Positions 33,706-44,485 of a stretch of DNA of 44,485 nucleotides are shown piece after piece. The translations under genes and the position numbers were made by a program. The notes under the pieces are model-generated. The model saw only the letters and a list, made by a program, of their open reading frames with translations, had not been told where the DNA came from and ran no database searches. Every line of letters starts with the position of its first letter. Position 1 is the first letter of the stretch. The stretch spans positions 1 through 44,485 of the forward strand of contig JAJQEF010000044.1 in NCBI GenBank assembly GCA_021201795.1. The letters run 5' to 3'. This stretch comes from Rikenellaceae bacterium. GTDB lineage: Bacteria; Bacteroidota; Bacteroidia; Bacteroidales; Rikenellaceae.

Positions 33706-33975
33706 TTATTTAAACATATCAGTTACGTATGGCAGAAGAGCAAGATGACGAGCACGCTTAACAGCGGTAGCCACTTTCTTCTGGAATTTCTGAGAAGTTC
33801 CTGTTATACGGTGGGGTAGAATTTTTCCCTGTTCGTTAAGGAATTTTTTCAGGAATTCAGCATCTTTATAATCGACGTATTTGATTCCTGCTTTTTTGAA
33901 CCTGCAGTATTTTTTTTTCTTAACGTCTACTGTAGGAGGATTTAGATATCTTATTTCTGATGATGGTGCTGCCAT
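33706..33975 (-). CDS. rpsR: Small ribosomal subunit protein bS18
   Basis: 89 residues. The core [51 protein letters not shown] is unmistakable bS18. It starts 2 nt after rpsF and ends 18 nt before rplI. Cys21-type zinc residues are reduced to a single cysteine (YCRFKKAG), as in zinc-independent forms. Confidence 0.98.
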   Translation of the reverse strand: MAAPSSEIRYLNPPTVDVKKKKYCRFKKAGIKYVDYKDAEFLKKFLNEQGKILPHRITGTSQKFQKKVATAVKRARHLALLPYVTDMFK

Positions 33976-33977
33976 GA

Positions 33978-34322
33978 TTACTCTTGTTTAGCGTTAGCGT
34001 ATTTGTTTTTTCTCTTATCAGCGTATTCTACAGCATATTTATCCAATTTAAAAGTAAGGAAACGGATAATACGCTCGTCGCGGCGATACTGTGTTTCGAG
34101 TTTTTCGATAATGTCGCCTTCCGCTTCGAACTGGAATAAAGCGTAAAAACCTGTGGTTTTTTTCTGAATAGGATAAGCAAGTTTCTTAAGACCCCAATCT
34201 TCCTCATTGACGATTGTGCCTCCGTTTTCGGTAATAACACCGCGGAATTTGCCTATCACCTCCTCGAGCTGTGCGTCAGAGAGCACCGGAGTAGCAATGA
34301 AAACGGTTTCGTAATTGTTCAT
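33978..34322 (-). CDS. rpsF: Small ribosomal subunit protein bS6
   Basis: 114 residues: [18 protein letters not shown] start, [29 protein letters not shown] centre and [22 protein letters not shown] end are diagnostic for bS6. The C-terminus is Lys/Asn-rich. First gene of the operon, behind a strong promoter at 34372-34402. Confidence 0.98.
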   Translation of the reverse strand: MNNYETVFIATPVLSDAQLEEVIGKFRGVITENGGTIVNEEDWGLKKLAYPIQKKTTGFYALFQFEAEGDIIEKLETQYRRDERIIRFLTFKLDKYAVEYADKRKNKYANAKQE

Positions 34323-34371
34323 AATAAATTAAAATAAGTTAATGGTCTATTTGCAATTCAATTTGCGAGTG

Positions 34372-34402
34372 CAAAAGTAAAAATTATTTTTTTCAGAACA
34401 AA
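34372..34402 (-). promoter_or_regulatory. Bacteroidota-type promoter of rpsF-rpsR-rplI
   Basis: On the minus strand: -33 TTTG (34402-34399), 19-base spacer, -7 TACTTTTG (34379-34372). Start about 45 nt before the rpsF ATG. Both boxes match consensus. Confidence 0.85.
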
Positions 34403-34545
34403 AGTTTCACTGTAATTTATTTATAATTAACCCGATAATTTCGATTATAATTTTCACTTTCATCCAAAAAGACTAAATTTACGTATTAATGCTTACGCCC
34501 GAACGTCCGATCGTTGTTATTTTTGTTGCGGTTAAAAATCAAGAT

Positions 34546-35844
34546 ATGGAAAATTTCACACCCACTAAATATAAATTACTCAATTTATTGACTGAACGGG
34601 AGTTCGACGATCTTGGCTGGACGCTGGACGATCCGGAATGCTGCGAGAGCACCCTTATCCGCGCTGTTTACGAAAAGAAGCGGATAGATGTTAAGGGGGA
34701 AGATTGGGGCGTTTACCGTTTCGCTGACTGGCTTCCGGTCAATAAAATGTTCAAAGGATCCGCTACTCCGGTAACCTATAAGAGCGTGGGCCTTGCGAAA
34801 TATCTCGGATGTGAAAATCTGTATATAACCTTCAACGGATATTTTCCGGAAAAAGGAGCCAATATGACAACCTGTTCCTTCAAGGAAACAGAAGCATATT
34901 CCGTAGGCGGAAGAATGCCGGAAAATTCCGGCAAAGTCCTCGTAGTGGCATCTGCGGGAAACACCGCACGTGCATTCGCTAAAGTTTGCTCGGAGAATAA
35001 TATACCACTGCTTCTTTGCGTACCGGAGGATAATATCGATGCTCTTTGGTTTGAGAAACCGCTTAACGACTGCGTTAAACTCATAGCATCACAGAGCGGA
35101 GCAGACTACTTCGATGCTATCTACCTCAGTCAGCTTGCCCTCAGATCGCCTAAATTTTTTGCAGAAGGCGGTGCTAAAAACGTAGCACGGAGAGACGGCA
35201 TTGGAACGACGTTCCTGTCCGCAACCACAACCATCGGAGAGATTCCCGATTATTATTTTCAGGCCGTGGGAAGCGGTACCGGTGCAATAGCTGCATGGGA
35301 AGCAAACCTACGCCTTATAGAAGACGGGCGGTTCGGGAATAAACTCGCAAAACTTTATGTATCCCAGAATTATCCCTTCATTCCAATGTACAACGCATGG
35401 AAGGAAGATTCGAGGGATATTCCGTATTACAGCGACAGACAGGCGCGTAAAGATGTGGAAACTATAAATGCCAAGGTTCTTTCTAACCGCAAACCTCCCT
35501 ACGGAATTAAAGGCGGAATGTACGATGCCGTAAAATCTTCAGGCGGCGAAGTGCTTCATGCCACCAACGAACAGGCGGAAGAAGCCAAAAAACTATTCCT
35601 CGAATATGAAGGAATAGACATCCATTGTGCTCCTGCCGTAGCTCTGGCAACTCTTATCGAATGCCTGAATAACGGAACTGTCGACAAAGACAAAATTATA
35701 AACCTGAACATAACCGGAGGAGGTGAAGAAAGATACAAAAAAGGCAAGGAACTTTTTTACCTGAAACCTTCGTTCGTATTCGGCTTGGAACCTGACGATA
35801 AGGATGTTATAACCAAGTCTGAGAGTCTTTTCGGGAACATCTGA
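34546..35844 (+). CDS. Cysteate synthase-like PLP enzyme (threonine-synthase family)
   Basis: 432 residues from ATG at 34546 (MENFTPTKYK); a further in-frame ATG at 34489 adds 19 residues without likeness to the family. The body follows the PLP fold type II of threonine synthase, but the whole pattern matches archaeal cysteate synthase (Methanosarcina) from memory: ATPVTYKSVGLAKYLG, FNGYFPEKGANMTTCSFKETEA (with the PLP lysine), ASAGNTARAFAKV, EGGAKNVARRDGIGTTFL, YFQAVGSGTGAIAAWEANLRL and a C-terminal LNITGGGEERYKK. Such enzymes make L-cysteate from O-phosphoserine and sulfite. In Bacteroidota cysteate is the head group precursor of sulfonolipids. Monocistronic. If wrong, it would be a threonine synthase paralogue. 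Confidence 0.82.
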   Translation: MENFTPTKYKLLNLLTEREFDDLGWTLDDPECCESTLIRAVYEKKRIDVKGEDWGVYRFADWLPVNKMFKGSATPVTYKSVGLAKYLGCENLYITFNGYFPEKGANMTTCSFKETEAYSVGGRMPENSGKVLVVASAGNTARAFAKVCSENNIPLLLCVPEDNIDALWFEKPLNDCVKLIASQSGADYFDAIYLSQLALRSPKFFAEGGAKNVARRDGIGTTFLSATTTIGEIPDYYFQAVGSGTGAIAAWEANLRLIEDGRFGNKLAKLYVSQNYPFIPMYNAWKEDSRDIPYYSDRQARKDVETINAKVLSNRKPPYGIKGGMYDAVKSSGGEVLHATNEQAEEAKKLFLEYEGIDIHCAPAVALATLIECLNNGTVDKDKIINLNITGGGEERYKKGKELFYLKPSFVFGLEPDDKDVITKSESLFGNI

Positions 35845-35906
35845 AAAATTACAGACAGAAACACAAAAAGTATCTTAAAAATAACCGAATAACACGTGAA
35901 TTCCTC

Positions 35907-35937
35907 TTTGTTTTATGAAGGGGAATTTGTATATTTG
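35907..35937 (+). promoter_or_regulatory. Bacteroidota-type promoter of gyrB
   Basis: -33 TTTG (35907-35910), 19-base spacer, -7 TATATTTG (35930-35937); 19 bases to the gyrB ATG. Confidence 0.85.
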
Positions 35938-35950
35938 TGGGTTCAAATAA

Positions 35951-37908
<1,958 letters not shown>

Positions 37909-37909
<1 letters not shown>

Positions 37910-38646
37910 TGGGAACAAAACCGGTTATCGAACTAAGGAACGCATCAATATACCATCGACAGGACGGAGGTAATGTCAGAAAAGTCGACGACCCTAATAA
38001 TAATATGATACTGGCGAATATCAACGTCAGTATCGAACAGGGTGAACTGGTGTATTTGATCGGCAAAGTCGGCAGCGGTAAAAGTTCTTTTTTAAAAACA
38101 CTCTACGGCGAGCTTCCCCTTATCACGGGGGAAGGAACCGTGGCAGGGTTTAACCTCCGGAAACTCAGAAGAAAACAGGTTCCATTCCTCAGGAGAAGGC
38201 TTGGAATAGTTTTCCAGGATTATAAACTACTCCACGACAGAAACGTTTATGAAAACCTGAGATTTATTCTCCGTGCCACCAACTGGAAACGGGAATCCGA
38301 ATTCACTTCGAGAATAGAGGAAGTTTTGGAAGCTGTGGATCTTACCCATAAGATGCACAAAATGCCGTTCCAAATGTCCGGGGGAGAACAGCAGAGGCTC
38401 GCCATAGCCAGAGCGCTTTTAAACGATCCTGACGTCCTTCTTGCCGACGAACCGACAGGAAATCTCGATCCTACGGCGGCGGATACTATTATGAAAATTT
38501 TCATGGATATAAAGGAATCCGGATGTGCCATAGTCATGGCGACGCATAACATAAATAATTTACAGCAATATCCATCAAGAACCCTCAGATTCAATCAGGG
38601 ATCAGTCGAAGATATAGACGTAGTAAATATTTTAAGCAATAAATAA
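37909..38646 (+). CDS. ftsE: FtsE-like ABC ATPase
   Basis: 245 residues. Walker A GKVGSGKS, Q-loop IVFQDYKLLHDRNVYENL, signature MSGGEQQRLAIARALL, Walker B VLLADEPTGNLDP and H-loop MATHN are complete. The motif YGELPL and DYKLLHDRNVYEN are typical of FtsE, which with FtsX links cell-wall hydrolysis to division. The ATG overlaps the gyrB stop (TAATG), so translation is coupled to gyrB, an unusual operon partner. No ftsX is seen nearby. The N-terminal insert with Asp/Asn (residues ~14-32) is longer than usual. Assignment to FtsE rather than another MacB-type ATPase is likely but not certain. Confidence 0.82.
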
Positions 38647-38670
38647 AAAATCCGCTTGGGAGCGGATTTT
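38647..38670. terminator. Bidirectional terminator after ftsE
   Basis: 10-bp stem AAAATCCGCT / AGCGGATTTT with loop TGGG, between convergent ftsE and the C11 peptidase gene. Confidence 0.9.
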
Positions 38671-38690
38671 CTATTATTCTATCTATATTT

Positions 38691-39971
38691 TTATTTCCAT
38701 ACACGGTCGTACCACGGAAGTTTCTCGTAATGTACGTTAACATACTGATCGTAATACGGAGAAGGTACATAGATGCTTAGCCCGCTGAATTTATTAATGG
38801 TAAATCCAAGGAAACTGGTAGTATTGGCGCTATAAAGAACCGTTTTATCCAACGCTTTTACAAATTCCGCGTAATCGGAAGCTGTAGATATTCTTTCTAT
38901 GTAATCCCCAAGATCGAAAGTTATCCTGTTATTATACCTATCCAGCTTCTGCAAAGTCGACAATGATATATTTGAAGCCACATCCTTATCAGCCTGAACT
39001 ATATTTCTTACTGCGGTCGCGAGGTCTTCAAGTTCGGAACTTTTAACCAGCGATATAGTAGCGGATTTATACGATCCTCCTTTCTCATGGTTCAGATAAT
39101 GTTCGAAATAAGCCTCGCAGATTTGCTCGTAATTATTTCCCGGTGTCAATAGAAGGTCCATTATACCATAATAAGGGAAACCTTCGGCAAGAATCTCCGC
39201 AGCAGAAGATATGAAATAGTCAGCTTTGTTTCTCAATTCATAGAGCACCTCGATACTTCCCATAAAACATGCATCGAAAATAATAAAATCGAACAAATTA
39301 TCAGGGATAGCATCCACCATGTCGGCATTCGTCATCCAGTTATTTCCGTCCTGTCCGAACGCCTTGGTCAAAGGCATATCGTCTACATACTGCGTATCCG
39401 AATCCGAGAATGCATAAGAACGAGCGACGCTTCCGCTGTAAAGAAAATCTATAAGGTTATCCTCATACGGAATCCATCCCAGTCCATGGGACCATAATAT
39501 CAAACCATATTCCTCCGCAGGGAAATAATAACATACATCTTCAATCACAGATCTCATTACTGCAGGAGAAGAAGAATTTCTTTCTTCATAATATTTTAAA
39601 ATATCTTTTCGCTGATTTCCTTTGTCATCCAGAGTTATATGCATTAGCCTGGGAACGTTTCCCGGTTCCGGATTGGAAGCATCGGCTTCCTGTGGATCGA
39701 TGTATACGAGTAAATTATTTTCACGAGCGAGGTTTCCAGCTTCCGTAATGTAATCATACATCTCCTGGATATTATTGTATGCGTAACTGTTCAGATTGTT
39801 CTCGGCAATCATATAAACAAGCAACGTACGCGAAGCAGTATCCGCAACCGGTCCATTTCTCCTCTTATCATCAAGTCCATTGCTTTCGGAATCCTTACGG
39901 CAGGCAACTGCCGTAAAAACTATCAGGAAAAAAAACAACGTTTTTTTCAATATGTCGTAAAAATCTCTCAT
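38691..39971 (-). CDS. Clostripain-family (C11) cysteine peptidase lipoprotein
   Basis: 426 residues. Signal peptide with lipobox AVAC (Cys24), followed by R-K-D, so lipid anchored, probably surface exposed. The caspase-like C11 fold is visible from TLLVYMIAENNLNSYAYNNI. Catalytic His162 lies in ILWSHGLGW and Cys235 in FDACFMGSIEVLYELRN, the His-Cys dyad of clan CD. Substrate unknown; relatives in gut Bacteroidales cleave after Arg or Lys and act on host or self proteins. Starts four bases after a TATATTTG element that abuts the uvrB stop. Confidence 0.92.
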   Translation of the reverse strand: MRDFYDILKKTLFFFLIVFTAVACRKDSESNGLDDKRRNGPVADTASRTLLVYMIAENNLNSYAYNNIQEMYDYITEAGNLARENNLLVYIDPQEADASNPEPGNVPRLMHITLDDKGNQRKDILKYYEERNSSSPAVMRSVIEDVCYYFPAEEYGLILWSHGLGWIPYEDNLIDFLYSGSVARSYAFSDSDTQYVDDMPLTKAFGQDGNNWMTNADMVDAIPDNLFDFIIFDACFMGSIEVLYELRNKADYFISSAAEILAEGFPYYGIMDLLLTPGNNYEQICEAYFEHYLNHEKGGSYKSATISLVKSSELEDLATAVRNIVQADKDVASNISLSTLQKLDRYNNRITFDLGDYIERISTASDYAEFVKALDKTVLYSANTTSFLGFTINKFSGLSIYVPSPYYDQYVNVHYEKLPWYDRVWK

Positions 39972-39975
39972 TATG

Positions 39976-39983
39976 CAAATATA
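39976..39983 (-). promoter_or_regulatory. -7-like element directly before the C11 peptidase start
   Basis: TATATTTG on the minus strand, four bases (CATA) before the ATG and directly after the uvrB stop. No clear -33 TTTG at the right distance. The same element with the same spacing precedes uvrB and recQ. Confidence 0.5.
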
Positions 39984-42005
39984 TTAACTTTTTTTATTCT
40001 TTTTCACTCTTTCCAACTGCGACTGTAACTCGTACATTTCATCCCTGTAGCAGGCAGCATTAATAAAGTCCAGTTTTTTCGCTGCTGCTTCCATAGCTTC
40101 CCGCGCCCGCACTATTGCGGCTTCTATATCGGAAGCGCTTCCATAAACCGAAGATTTTTCCGCTGCTATGCGAACGTTTTCAGACGAAGTATAAATAACA
40201 TTTTTAGCCCTATCCTGTGCAAATACAGGACCATTCGTTTTAATAATCTGCCGCGGAGTGATTCCATGTTCCTTGTTATATGTATCCTGTATCGCTCTTC
40301 TACGGGAAGTTTCGTCCATGGTTTTTCTCATGGAATCAGTAATCGAATCTGCATACATTATAACCATTCCGTTTACGTTCCTCGCAGCACGGCCGGCCGT
40401 TTGCGTCAACGAACGCGCAGAACGAAGGAACCCTTCCTTGTCTGCATCCATGATCGCCACAAGGGATACTTCCGGGAGATCCAGTCCTTCACGAAGAAGA
40501 TTGACACCGATCAGTACGTCGAACATACCGTCTCGCAATCCCTCGAGAATTTCGATACGCTCCAAAGTATCCACATCCGAATGAATATAACGGCAACGTA
40601 TCCCTATTTTTTCAAAATATTTATTAAGCTCTTCCGCCATTCTTTTGGTGAGCGTAGTTACCAACACACGTTCGTTCTTCTCTGCACGAATATTTATCTC
40701 CTCTATGAGATTGTCTATTTGGTTCTCGGTGGGACGAACCTCGATACGCGGATCGAGCAGTCCTGTCGGACGTATGAGCTGTTCCACTACCATACCTTCG
40801 GATTTCATCAATTCATAATCCGCAGGGGTAGCGCTCACATAAATTACTTCGTTTATCATCGATTCGAATTCATCGAATTTCAGCGGACGGTTATCGATAG
40901 CAGCAGGAAGCCTGAATCCGTATTCAACAAGATTCACTTTACGAGAGTAATCCCCTCCGTACATTGCGCGCACCTGAGGCAGCGTAACATGGCTCTCGTC
41001 GATTATCATAAGATAATCTTCAGGGAAGTAATCCAGTAAACAGAAGGGGCGCGTACCTGCGTTCCGTCCGTCAAAATACCTGGAATAGTTCTCTATTCCC
41101 GAACAGTATCCGAGTTCTTTTATCATTTCGAGATCGAACTCCACGCGCTGTTTAAGCCTTGCCGCTTCAAGGGGCTTGCCTACCGACTGAAAATATTCTA
41201 TTCTTTCTCCAAGGTCGAGCTGAATGGTGCGAATAGCACTATTAATGCGTTCTTTTGTGGTAACAAATATGTTTGCCGGATAGATCAGAACCTTATCGAA
41301 TGTGCTTAATCTTTTTCCTGTTATCGGGTCGAATGAATAGATCATTTCAATCTCGTCGTCGAAAAAAACTATCCTGTAGCAGTTGTTTCCGTATGCAGGA
41401 AAAATATCTACTGTGTCTCCTTTAACCCTGAACGTTCCGTTTTTAAACTCAATTTCATTACGTGAGTACAGGGCATCCACGAGTGAATAAAGCAGTTTCT
41501 TGCGACTTATGACCTGCCCTGCCCTCAACTCAATGGTATTGGCATGAAAATCCGACGGATTACCTATACCGTAAAGACAGGAAACCGATGATACTACAAT
41601 AACATCGTTGCGTCCGGACAACAGTGATGAGGTCGCACTCAGACGCATCCTTTCGATCTCTTCATTTATAGAGAGATCTTTTTCAATATATGTATCGCTC
41701 GTCGGCAGGTACGCCTCCGGTTGATAATAATCGTAGTACGATACAAAATATTCAACCGCATTGTCCGGAAAGAAATTCTTAAACTCCCCGTATAATTGGG
41801 CTGCAAGGGTTTTATTGTGGCACAAAACTAAAGTAGGACGGTTGATCTCAGCCACGACATTGGCCATAGTAAAGGTTTTCCCCGAACCCGTAACGCCAAG
41901 AAGCGTATTATGGCGCGATGGTCCGCGAATCGAAGACACGAGCTGTTGAATTGCCGCCGGCTGGTCGCCTGTGGGCTGGAATTCCGATACTAATTTAAAA
42001 TCCAT
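39984..42005 (-). CDS. uvrB: Excinuclease ABC subunit B
   Basis: 673 residues, full length. Walker [16 protein letters not shown], beta-hairpin region [25 protein letters not shown]-like [12 protein letters not shown], helicase motifs ([19 protein letters not shown]) and a C-terminal UVR motif after residue 625 ([26 protein letters not shown]). UvrB loads onto damaged DNA with UvrA and positions UvrC for nucleotide excision repair. Downstream of recQ with 28 bp between. Confidence 0.98.
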   Translation of the reverse strand: MDFKLVSEFQPTGDQPAAIQQLVSSIRGPSRHNTLLGVTGSGKTFTMANVVAEINRPTLVLCHNKTLAAQLYGEFKNFFPDNAVEYFVSYYDYYQPEAYLPTSDTYIEKDLSINEEIERMRLSATSSLLSGRNDVIVVSSVSCLYGIGNPSDFHANTIELRAGQVISRKKLLYSLVDALYSRNEIEFKNGTFRVKGDTVDIFPAYGNNCYRIVFFDDEIEMIYSFDPITGKRLSTFDKVLIYPANIFVTTKERINSAIRTIQLDLGERIEYFQSVGKPLEAARLKQRVEFDLEMIKELGYCSGIENYSRYFDGRNAGTRPFCLLDYFPEDYLMIIDESHVTLPQVRAMYGGDYSRKVNLVEYGFRLPAAIDNRPLKFDEFESMINEVIYVSATPADYELMKSEGMVVEQLIRPTGLLDPRIEVRPTENQIDNLIEEINIRAEKNERVLVTTLTKRMAEELNKYFEKIGIRCRYIHSDVDTLERIEILEGLRDGMFDVLIGVNLLREGLDLPEVSLVAIMDADKEGFLRSARSLTQTAGRAARNVNGMVIMYADSITDSMRKTMDETSRRRAIQDTYNKEHGITPRQIIKTNGPVFAQDRAKNVIYTSSENVRIAAEKSSVYGSASDIEAAIVRAREAMEAAAKKLDFINAACYRDEMYELQSQLERVKKNKKS

Positions 42006-42009
42006 AATG

Positions 42010-42017
42010 CAAATATA
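42010..42017 (-). promoter_or_regulatory. -7-like element directly before uvrB
   Basis: TATATTTG on the minus strand, four bases (CATT) before the uvrB ATG. No matching -33 box was found in the 19-21 base window upstream. Confidence 0.5.
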
Positions 42018-42033
42018 CTCTTTTAAATGACGG

Positions 42034-43932
42034 TTAACTACCGGAGGGAAGATATAATCTGTTCATTCTCTGTACTACCTTTTTTTCCTCCACAAGTTCC
42101 TTTATGGCAGCAAGAACTATTTCGACGTCTCCATCCATTTTAGATACGATGACTCTAAGTTCGTTTTCACCATCATTTAATAACTTAATAATACCGTTCT
42201 TTATTGTACCGAGAACGAGTGTTTTCGGTTTTCCAGTCCTGCATACATCGCATTTACCGCAGGCGAGAGCATCCTTGTCCCCAAAATATTTTCTCAGGAA
42301 AACACTCCGGCAATCAATGTTTTCTCCGGTATATTCGACCATTTTACCAATGCGTCTTATGCCTGCTTCCTTTCGTATACCGTAACTTTCATTCGATATC
42401 CGGACATCTGACACAGGAAGCCTCTCTTCCGTAAATATCAGTAGGGAGGACTTATTTCCGGGAACATACTTTATAATATGAAGCTGCCAGAGTTTTTTTA
42501 AAAACTCATTTACTTTTTGGGCCGTATATCCCGACACATAAGATATTTCACTGAGATTTACGGCAACAGGATTATTAAAAATTCCTGTATACATTCTCAA
42601 TAGAACCTTGATAAAATAATCCAGTTCTTCCTTATCCACACGTATCCGATACAGGTCTTCCCTGGAAACGGTAAACATAACACGGGGAGGATGATCCGCT
42701 TCATCGGTAAGCATCATATAACCGTTATGTTGTAGAATTTTTATGGAATTTATTACGACAGGTAAATGTATTTTGGTACGTGAACAGAACTCGAAGATAT
42801 TAAAAGAGTTAACAACCCCCTTACCTGCGCCCAGCGGTATCTGAAAAAAATTAAATAACGATTCGTATATTTTTCTTATCTGGCTCACGGGAGGGAAATC
42901 CCGTTCGAGCCTTTCCGTGGCCTTTATACCGTCTTCATCCGATATCAACTGTACGGCATATGCGGATTTACCGTCCCTTCCCGCACGACCGGCTTCCTGA
43001 TAGTACGACTCCAATGAATCACAGATATCGTAATGTATCACGAATCTGACATCCGGTTTATCGATACCCATCCCGAAGGCATTGGTCGCGACCATTATCC
43101 TGCATTCATTTTTCAGCCATCTGTCCTGTTTTATACTTCTCGAGACATACCCCAGTCCTCCGTGATAAAAATCCGAAGATATTCCGTTGTCAGTTAAAAA
43201 TTTAGATATTTTTTCGCATTTCTCACGGGTACGTACATAAACTATCCCGCTTCCTTGTACATTATTAGCTACCCGCAATAGATGCTCCGGTTTGTTCCCC
43301 GTCCGTCGCACGATAAATGAAAGATTTTTCCTATCGAAGGATGCACGCAGAATATTCTTTTCCCGGAAACCAAGATTCTCCATAATTTCGTCAGCGACTT
43401 CTTCTGTAGCAGTCGCGGTAAGGGCAAGCACAGGAACATCGGGAAAAACTTTCCTTAAACGCGCGATTTTAAGGTACGAAGGACGGAAGTCATGTCCCCA
43501 TTGAGATATACAGTGAGCCTCGTCTACAGTAATCAACGAGATATTCATTCTGGCAAAACGCGCCATAAAAATATCGCTGTCGATCCGCTCGGAAGATATA
43601 AAAAGAAATTTATAATCCCCGTACACGCAGTTATCCAAGGCTATATCTACCTGCCGTGGAGACATACCGGAATGTACCGATACCGAAAGAATTCCTTTTT
43701 CCCTCAGGGAATCCGCCTGATCCTTCATGAGCGATATCAATGGAGTAATTACCACACAGATCCCTTCCGCTGCCAAAGCAGGCAGCTGATATGTAACGGA
43801 CTTACCTCCTCCTGTGGGCATCAGGGCAAGCGTATCCCTACCCTGCATCACTGATTCCACAATCTTCTGTTGTAGCGGACGGAACGTTTTGAACCCCCAA
43901 TATTTCTCCAATAACCCGAAATATTCTTTCAT
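42034..43932 (-). CDS. recQ: RecQ-type ATP-dependent DNA helicase without HRDC domain
   Basis: 632 residues from ATG at 43932 ([22 protein letters not shown]); an in-frame extension to 44007 lies upstream of the -7-like element and was rejected. Helicase motifs: [15 protein letters not shown] (Walker A), [18 protein letters not shown] (motif II), [27 protein letters not shown] (motif VI). An RQC-type zinc cluster ([11 protein letters not shown]...CGKCDVC) and winged helix follow, but no C-terminal HRDC domain, as is usual for the shorter Bacteroidota RecQ. Unwinds recombination intermediates. Confidence 0.95.
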   Translation of the reverse strand: MKEYFGLLEKYWGFKTFRPLQQKIVESVMQGRDTLALMPTGGGKSVTYQLPALAAEGICVVITPLISLMKDQADSLREKGILSVSVHSGMSPRQVDIALDNCVYGDYKFLFISSERIDSDIFMARFARMNISLITVDEAHCISQWGHDFRPSYLKIARLRKVFPDVPVLALTATATEEVADEIMENLGFREKNILRASFDRKNLSFIVRRTGNKPEHLLRVANNVQGSGIVYVRTREKCEKISKFLTDNGISSDFYHGGLGYVSRSIKQDRWLKNECRIMVATNAFGMGIDKPDVRFVIHYDICDSLESYYQEAGRAGRDGKSAYAVQLISDEDGIKATERLERDFPPVSQIRKIYESLFNFFQIPLGAGKGVVNSFNIFEFCSRTKIHLPVVINSIKILQHNGYMMLTDEADHPPRVMFTVSREDLYRIRVDKEELDYFIKVLLRMYTGIFNNPVAVNLSEISYVSGYTAQKVNEFLKKLWQLHIIKYVPGNKSSLLIFTEERLPVSDVRISNESYGIRKEAGIRRIGKMVEYTGENIDCRSVFLRKYFGDKDALACGKCDVCRTGKPKTLVLGTIKNGIIKLLNDGENELRVIVSKMDGDVEIVLAAIKELVEEKKVVQRMNRLYLPSGS

Positions 43933-43936
43933 ACCG

Positions 43937-43944
43937 CAAATATA
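43937..43944 (-). promoter_or_regulatory. -7-like element directly before recQ
   Basis: TATATTTG on the minus strand, four bases (CGGT) before the recQ ATG. A TTTG (43971-43968) lies 23 bases upstream, slightly beyond the usual 19-21 base spacing. Confidence 0.55.
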
Positions 43945-44021
43945 ATTCAACGCTTGCTGAATTCCGACAAACATCAGCCATTTGCTTATCGTTTTACTCC
44001 GATACAATAAATAAGGCCTTT

Positions 44022-44052
44022 TTTGTGTTTTATAATTAATCCGCTATTTTTA
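44022..44052 (+). promoter_or_regulatory. Bacteroidota-type promoter of the last, partial gene
   Basis: -33 TTTG (44022-44025), 19-base spacer, -7 TATTTTTA (44045-44052, last base off consensus), 17 bases before the ATG at 44070. Divergent from recQ. Confidence 0.65.
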
Positions 44053-44069
44053 CCATAAAATTAAAAATT

Positions 44070-44485
44070 ATGCCGGAAAGATATTTTATAAGGGTTATTA
44101 AATATTTTGTTTATCTCTGTCTGTTATTTGCAGTAATTTACGGATTGATGCTTATGATGAAGCAGACATCTTGGAACATGATCGTGTCCGTCACGCAGAA
44201 TAAGAATTTCTGGTTGTTATGTGCAGTATTTGTAATTCTGCCGCTTCTTTACCCGTTCTTCGGATTCGTGACAAGAACCGTCCGGGCGAGAATGGACCCA
44301 GGTGAAAACCGTGCTATAATTCTGAGGACAGCTGAAACCAACGGCTTTATTCTTGTAAAAGAATTAGGTAATACGATGACGTTCCGCCCTGCAACAATGG
44401 CAGGCAGATTGCGGACCCTGTTCGAAGATAAAGTAAAGATAATTCTTAAAGACGATAAAATTATAATTACCGGACCGCGAAAAGA
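44070..44485 (+). CDS. Membrane protein of unknown function, 5' part only
   Basis: 138 codons are visible before the window ends, with no stop. The start is MPERYFIRVIKYFVYLC; two TM helices follow (~10-30 and ~47-66), then a basic turn and a cytoplasmic-looking domain with beta-strands (RAIILRTAETNGFILVKEL, KVKIILKDDKIIITGPRK). The reading frame is open and well behaved in codon use. I recognise no family. It is divergent from recQ. The missing C-terminus may hold its identity. Confidence 0.75.
   Translation, partial: MPERYFIRVIKYFVYLCLLFAVIYGLMLMMKQTSWNMIVSVTQNKNFWLLCAVFVILPLLYPFFGFVTRTVRARMDPGENRAIILRTAETNGFILVKELGNTMTFRPATMAGRLRTLFEDKVKIILKDDKIIITGPRK

Overview
The window looks like a chromosome segment of a host-associated Bacteroidota species, most likely Bacteroidales. 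Supporting signs are promoters of the TTTG-N19-21-TAnnTTTG type, weak or absent Shine-Dalgarno sites, abundant lipoproteins, LytS/LytTR-type two-component systems, a GH53 galactanase, a C11 (clostripain) lipoprotein, a rpsF-rpsR-rplI operon and a cysteate synthase-like enzyme. The last enzyme would fit a sulfonolipid-producing lineage (Alistipes, Odoribacter or relatives), but genus cannot be decided from this sequence. No tRNA, rRNA, insertion sequence, prophage or CRISPR array was seen.

Region 1 (1-11.8 kb) is accessory DNA. Its most striking content is two paralogous lipoprotein loci (243-2756 and 7530-10453). Each starts with a lipoprotein that has the same ~230-residue N-terminal half and a Gly/Asn/Ser/Pro-rich linker, but an unrelated C-terminal catalytic domain: an HExxH zinc-peptidase-like domain in the first, a C39/papain-like cysteine-peptidase domain in the second. 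Each lipoprotein is followed within 11 nt by small genes with signal peptides. One family of these small proteins (lipocalin-like size, shared YYLSDT...K.GK..NGK signature) occurs at both loci and is tandemly duplicated at the second, with divergence concentrated in one internal block. The layout resembles a polymorphic toxin or effector system with exported immunity proteins; this is inference. Between and around the loci lie a hexapeptide acetyltransferase, a GH53 galactanase, a decayed gene, a voltage-gated cation channel with a CaV-like selectivity filter, a cupin, a probable 6S RNA and small secreted or lipid-anchored proteins.

Region 2 (11.8-17.1 kb) has an operon of XRE-cupin regulator, acyl-CoA synthetase and BASS-family carboxylate transporter, then a Crp/Fnr regulator and an MFS transporter.

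Region 3 (17.0-31.1 kb) is an efflux island. A MacA-MacB-TolC operon ends with a LytS-type histidine kinase and has a LytTR regulator divergent to it. A TolC/RND/adaptor operon follows and is divergent from a LytS-LytTR pair. The two pumps are thus each paired with their own kinase and regulator.

Region 4 (31.1-44.5 kb) is mostly housekeeping: O-antigen ligase-like protein, WaaE-like glycosyltransferase, rplI/rpsR/rpsF, cysteate synthase homologue, gyrB-ftsE, C11 peptidase lipoprotein, uvrB, recQ and the start of a two-TM membrane protein cut by the window end. recQ, uvrB and the C11 gene each begin exactly four bases after a TATATTTG -7-like element, suggesting leaderless transcripts.
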